64,000 bases of DNA from NCBI RefSeq assembly GCF_008831285.2, contig NC_045148.1:19027002-19091001 (forward strand), given 5' to 3'. The position numbers and the translations under genes are program-made. The DNA is from Nymphaea colorata (Eukaryota > Streptophyta > Magnoliopsida > Nymphaeales > Nymphaeaceae). Under the pieces are notes generated by a model that saw only the letters and a program-made list of their open reading frames with translations, did no database searches and was not told the DNA's origin. Below, piece by piece: positions 61,659 to 64,000 of this stretch (within the stretch, counting starts at the first letter, position 1; the number at the start of each line of letters is the position of its first letter).

Positions 61659-64000
61659 TTATGACGATACACCTGTCGCTTCCTCTGGTATCAGAAAAAG
61701 GAACGTTATGGGGATAAAACTGCAGATAAGCCTGACGATATTTGCAAGTAGAAGGTTGTCAAAAACTTCCGTTTGAATGTGCAAAGCCGAAGCCAAGCCA
61801 GCGCCTAGGAGCGAACTCAGTGTAGAGCCAAGGTTGTTTATGGACATGAACATAGCAAAAAGTGTGCCTTCAATTCCTGGAGGGCATAGGCGGCCGGAAA
61901 TGATCAGAAATGGCATCAACCTGTAGCATTACAAAAGGCACAAACAAAAGCTGTTCAATAGAAATTATCTGAAAAAAATAATTTCCAATGCATTTACAGA
62001 AATCTCGCAAAAAAGCTTCAATTATTTTTCTCAAAAGTCAAGGCCTGTGCATTTTTAGCATTTTTTTGTGTTTCCAGTAATTCATTATCCTCTGCAGCCT
62101 ACACTCGGTATCCACCAGTGCATTGAGCGGACATAGAAAGAAAAACAAAGTAGTTCAGATGATATCAGCATCAGTCAGGGGGACGTTCATTTCAAAGGTG
62201 TAGAGCATTGGATTAAAAATGTAAAAAACGATGATAAAAAACGATGAACAAACTCAAAGGGATGTCAGTCAACGGAAAACATATCAAACATCAGTGAACG
62301 AGAATCATACTTCAGCTGATGGACAGCATCTGCAAGAGCAGATACACCAAGCACCATCGCCTTGTCAGATACGCCGACGAGAACATTTAGTCTGGATACC
62401 AAAGCAATATCAAAGAGAATAAGGCAGGCCAGTCCAACTTGAGCCCACCTGCAAAATCATAAACAAACTAGTGAAAAGCAATATAAGAACAATGAACATG
62501 GTAGGCCGTTCCTGCAACTTTAAACCAAACCAGACTTTAATCAGGGGACAGCAAAGATCATACTTAAACCAAACTGAAATCATAAAACTTGCATTGGTAG
62601 GAAGAAAATAACCAAACTTACTTCTTTGTGCCCATAAAAAACCCTTGGACCACAAATACAGCTAAAGATTGCTCGTCGAGCTAGATGCTTCTATCAAGAC
62701 TAATTTATGAACTGGATTTAGATTACTTCATAACTACAGCCTAACAAAACTATGGGAGAATTCCTTCAAAGCACAATAATGGCCATTTGATTTTACTTGA
62801 GCAGGACAGTATGATACTCATTATGCTGCACGCGTCCATTCTTGCCTTTCTGAAGGTACAACCATGACCAATCATATTAACATCAGTTTCACTTTTTCTT
62901 TTAGGTTGCAGGCATAGAGAAAGATAACAAGTACCAAATTATCTTGCAACTTACATTACAAGAGGAAAATGTTTTTTTTTATAAAAATTGTAGCACAAAT
63001 TTCCTTAACATGTACTCGAAGCTTTCTGTGTGCAGAAAATGAAAATTGCCTAGTAAAATACATTATAGGGACTTGTTCCACCATCAAAATTTCTTTTCCA
63101 CCTTAAACAACAAGCAGCTCTACATGGCACTTAAGTTTTGTTGTACAATAGCTTTTTAAACTTCCAGGATAATAGATAAAATAAATGTGGATATAAATAT
63201 ATTATTTTTCATAATATTTGCATAGCTATTCACACAATTTTTGATGAACACGTCTTATAGTACATTAATCACAGTTTTTCTGGAGATCCTTAGTGCTATC
63301 AAATTTTGAACACACTCGTAGCCACTAAATTAATGATCAAAATGGAATTTTTTCTCCATGAAAAATAATGTTTTTGTAACTTCTGTCATGTTCGTTGTAT
63401 ACATTTTTTAGTTTGCAGTTTGATTCATAGGTTTTACCACCCACTTTCTTTTCCTCCATTATTGGTGCAACATCTAGGTGACGTAAATGAAATGTGTTTA
63501 ATGTTGATACCATTAGCAAAAATTGTCTTATCATCTACTGGGTCAATTCAAGAATTTCAATAATTTTGGATAAAATAAGAGAGTTGCTATAATGCTTACA
63601 TAAGAATCCTCCTTAGTTTAATATGCTTCAGAAAACGACTATAGATGATTGATCCAAGCATTAGGCCACACCATCCAACAACACGTGCTGTCCCCACAAA
63701 TGATGAATCCATATGCAAGAATTCTGTCTGGTAATAGAACATAGAAATTGAAATGTTTGGAACAGTAACATGTGCAATGAAGAACCATGTCATAGGCCTG
63801 GCAAACCACAAGATCATTAGTAGCAGTCAGCAAAAGAAAGATCTTCCAGAAAAACAAATTCTTGACTGTGTTGTTACCTTAAGATTATTGGTTGCCTAAA
63901 TGCCTCGGACAAACTACAGACACCCCGACGCAAGGACAACAGCCATTTCATTGCTAGAGGCTTCTTATGGCGCTTCACAATCTCAGATGGCATACAGATG
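61659..64000 (-). CDS. FBT4: Folate-biopterin transporter (BT1/FBT family), 3' part, 4 exons in window
   Basis: This is a major-facilitator-like polytopic carrier of the BT1 family, whose members carry folates or pterins in plants and protozoa. It is incomplete: the 5' exons lie beyond the right edge. Exons visible on the minus strand: 64000-63878 (partial), 63797-63600, 62448-62311 and 61920-61659, which join in frame to 240 codons including the stop. Family blocks: FRQPIILRPMTWFFIAHV, NISISMFYYQTEF, LMPFLIISGRLCPPGIEGT and FAMFMSINNLGSTLSSLLGAGL. The hydrophobic segments fit the last six helices. The intron between 62449 and 63599 is 1.15 kb. It converges on RH35. FBT4 specifically is from recalled similarity and gene order. 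Confidence 0.88.

Overview
This window looks like nuclear DNA from a flowering plant. Genes are sparse and split by GT-AG introns, intergenic DNA is AT-rich with many degenerate transposon remnants and microsatellites, and every recognisable product is a plant family. The species cannot be fixed from the sequence. The interleaved gene order described below would fit an early-diverging or slowly rearranging angiosperm, but that is inference. There are no operons, CRISPR arrays, rRNA genes or convincing tRNA genes.

Nine protein genes are supported, and eight are complete. In order they are: (1) a purple acid phosphatase (PAP18-like, +, 5 exons, 444 aa); (2) the plant ASPM/abnormal-spindle homologue (-, 19 exons, 1357 aa, two calponin-homology regions and about 12 IQ motifs); (3) a TMEM14/FAX-type small membrane protein (+, 3 exons, 119 aa); (4) a secreted or ER-luminal plant protein of unknown function (-, 7 exons, 529 aa) whose His and Cys blocks resemble a permuted papain-like (YiiX/NlpC-P60-like) hydrolase; (5) FAD4, the plastid phosphatidylglycerol desaturase (+, intronless, 312 aa); (6) Derlin-2 of ER-associated degradation (+, 6 exons, 243 aa); (7) TOM1/TOM3-type seven-helix membrane protein (-, 11 exons, 296 aa); (8) DEAD-box helicase RH35/DDX41 (+, 2 exons, 635 aa); (9) the 3' part of a folate-biopterin transporter (-, last 4 exons, running off the right edge). 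I chained all exons by hand, and in every gene the reading frame closes exactly across all splice junctions.

Layout: 1-5.7 kb has no gene; 5.7-9.0 kb PAP; 11.7-22.5 kb ASPM; 25.0-27.6 kb FAX; 29.3-33.3 kb unknown hydrolase-like gene; 33.5-38.2 kb repeats; 38.3-39.2 kb FAD4; 39.2-41.9 kb repeats including a CACTA-type transposon end; 42.0-45.6 kb Derlin; 45.6-47.9 kb a small segmental duplication; 47.9-53.2 kb TOM1; 53.2-57.7 kb repeats; 57.7-60.3 kb RH35; 61.7-64.0 kb folate-biopterin transporter.

The genes do not form one pathway. The strongest large-scale signal is gene order. From memory of the Arabidopsis map, the neighbours here correspond to pairs or trios that are separate in Arabidopsis (PAP18-FAX6; TOM1-DER2.1-ASPM; unknown gene-FAD4 and its paralogue next to FBT4) and are interleaved here. 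The best candidate for undescribed biochemistry is the hydrolase-like gene at 29.3-33.3 kb.
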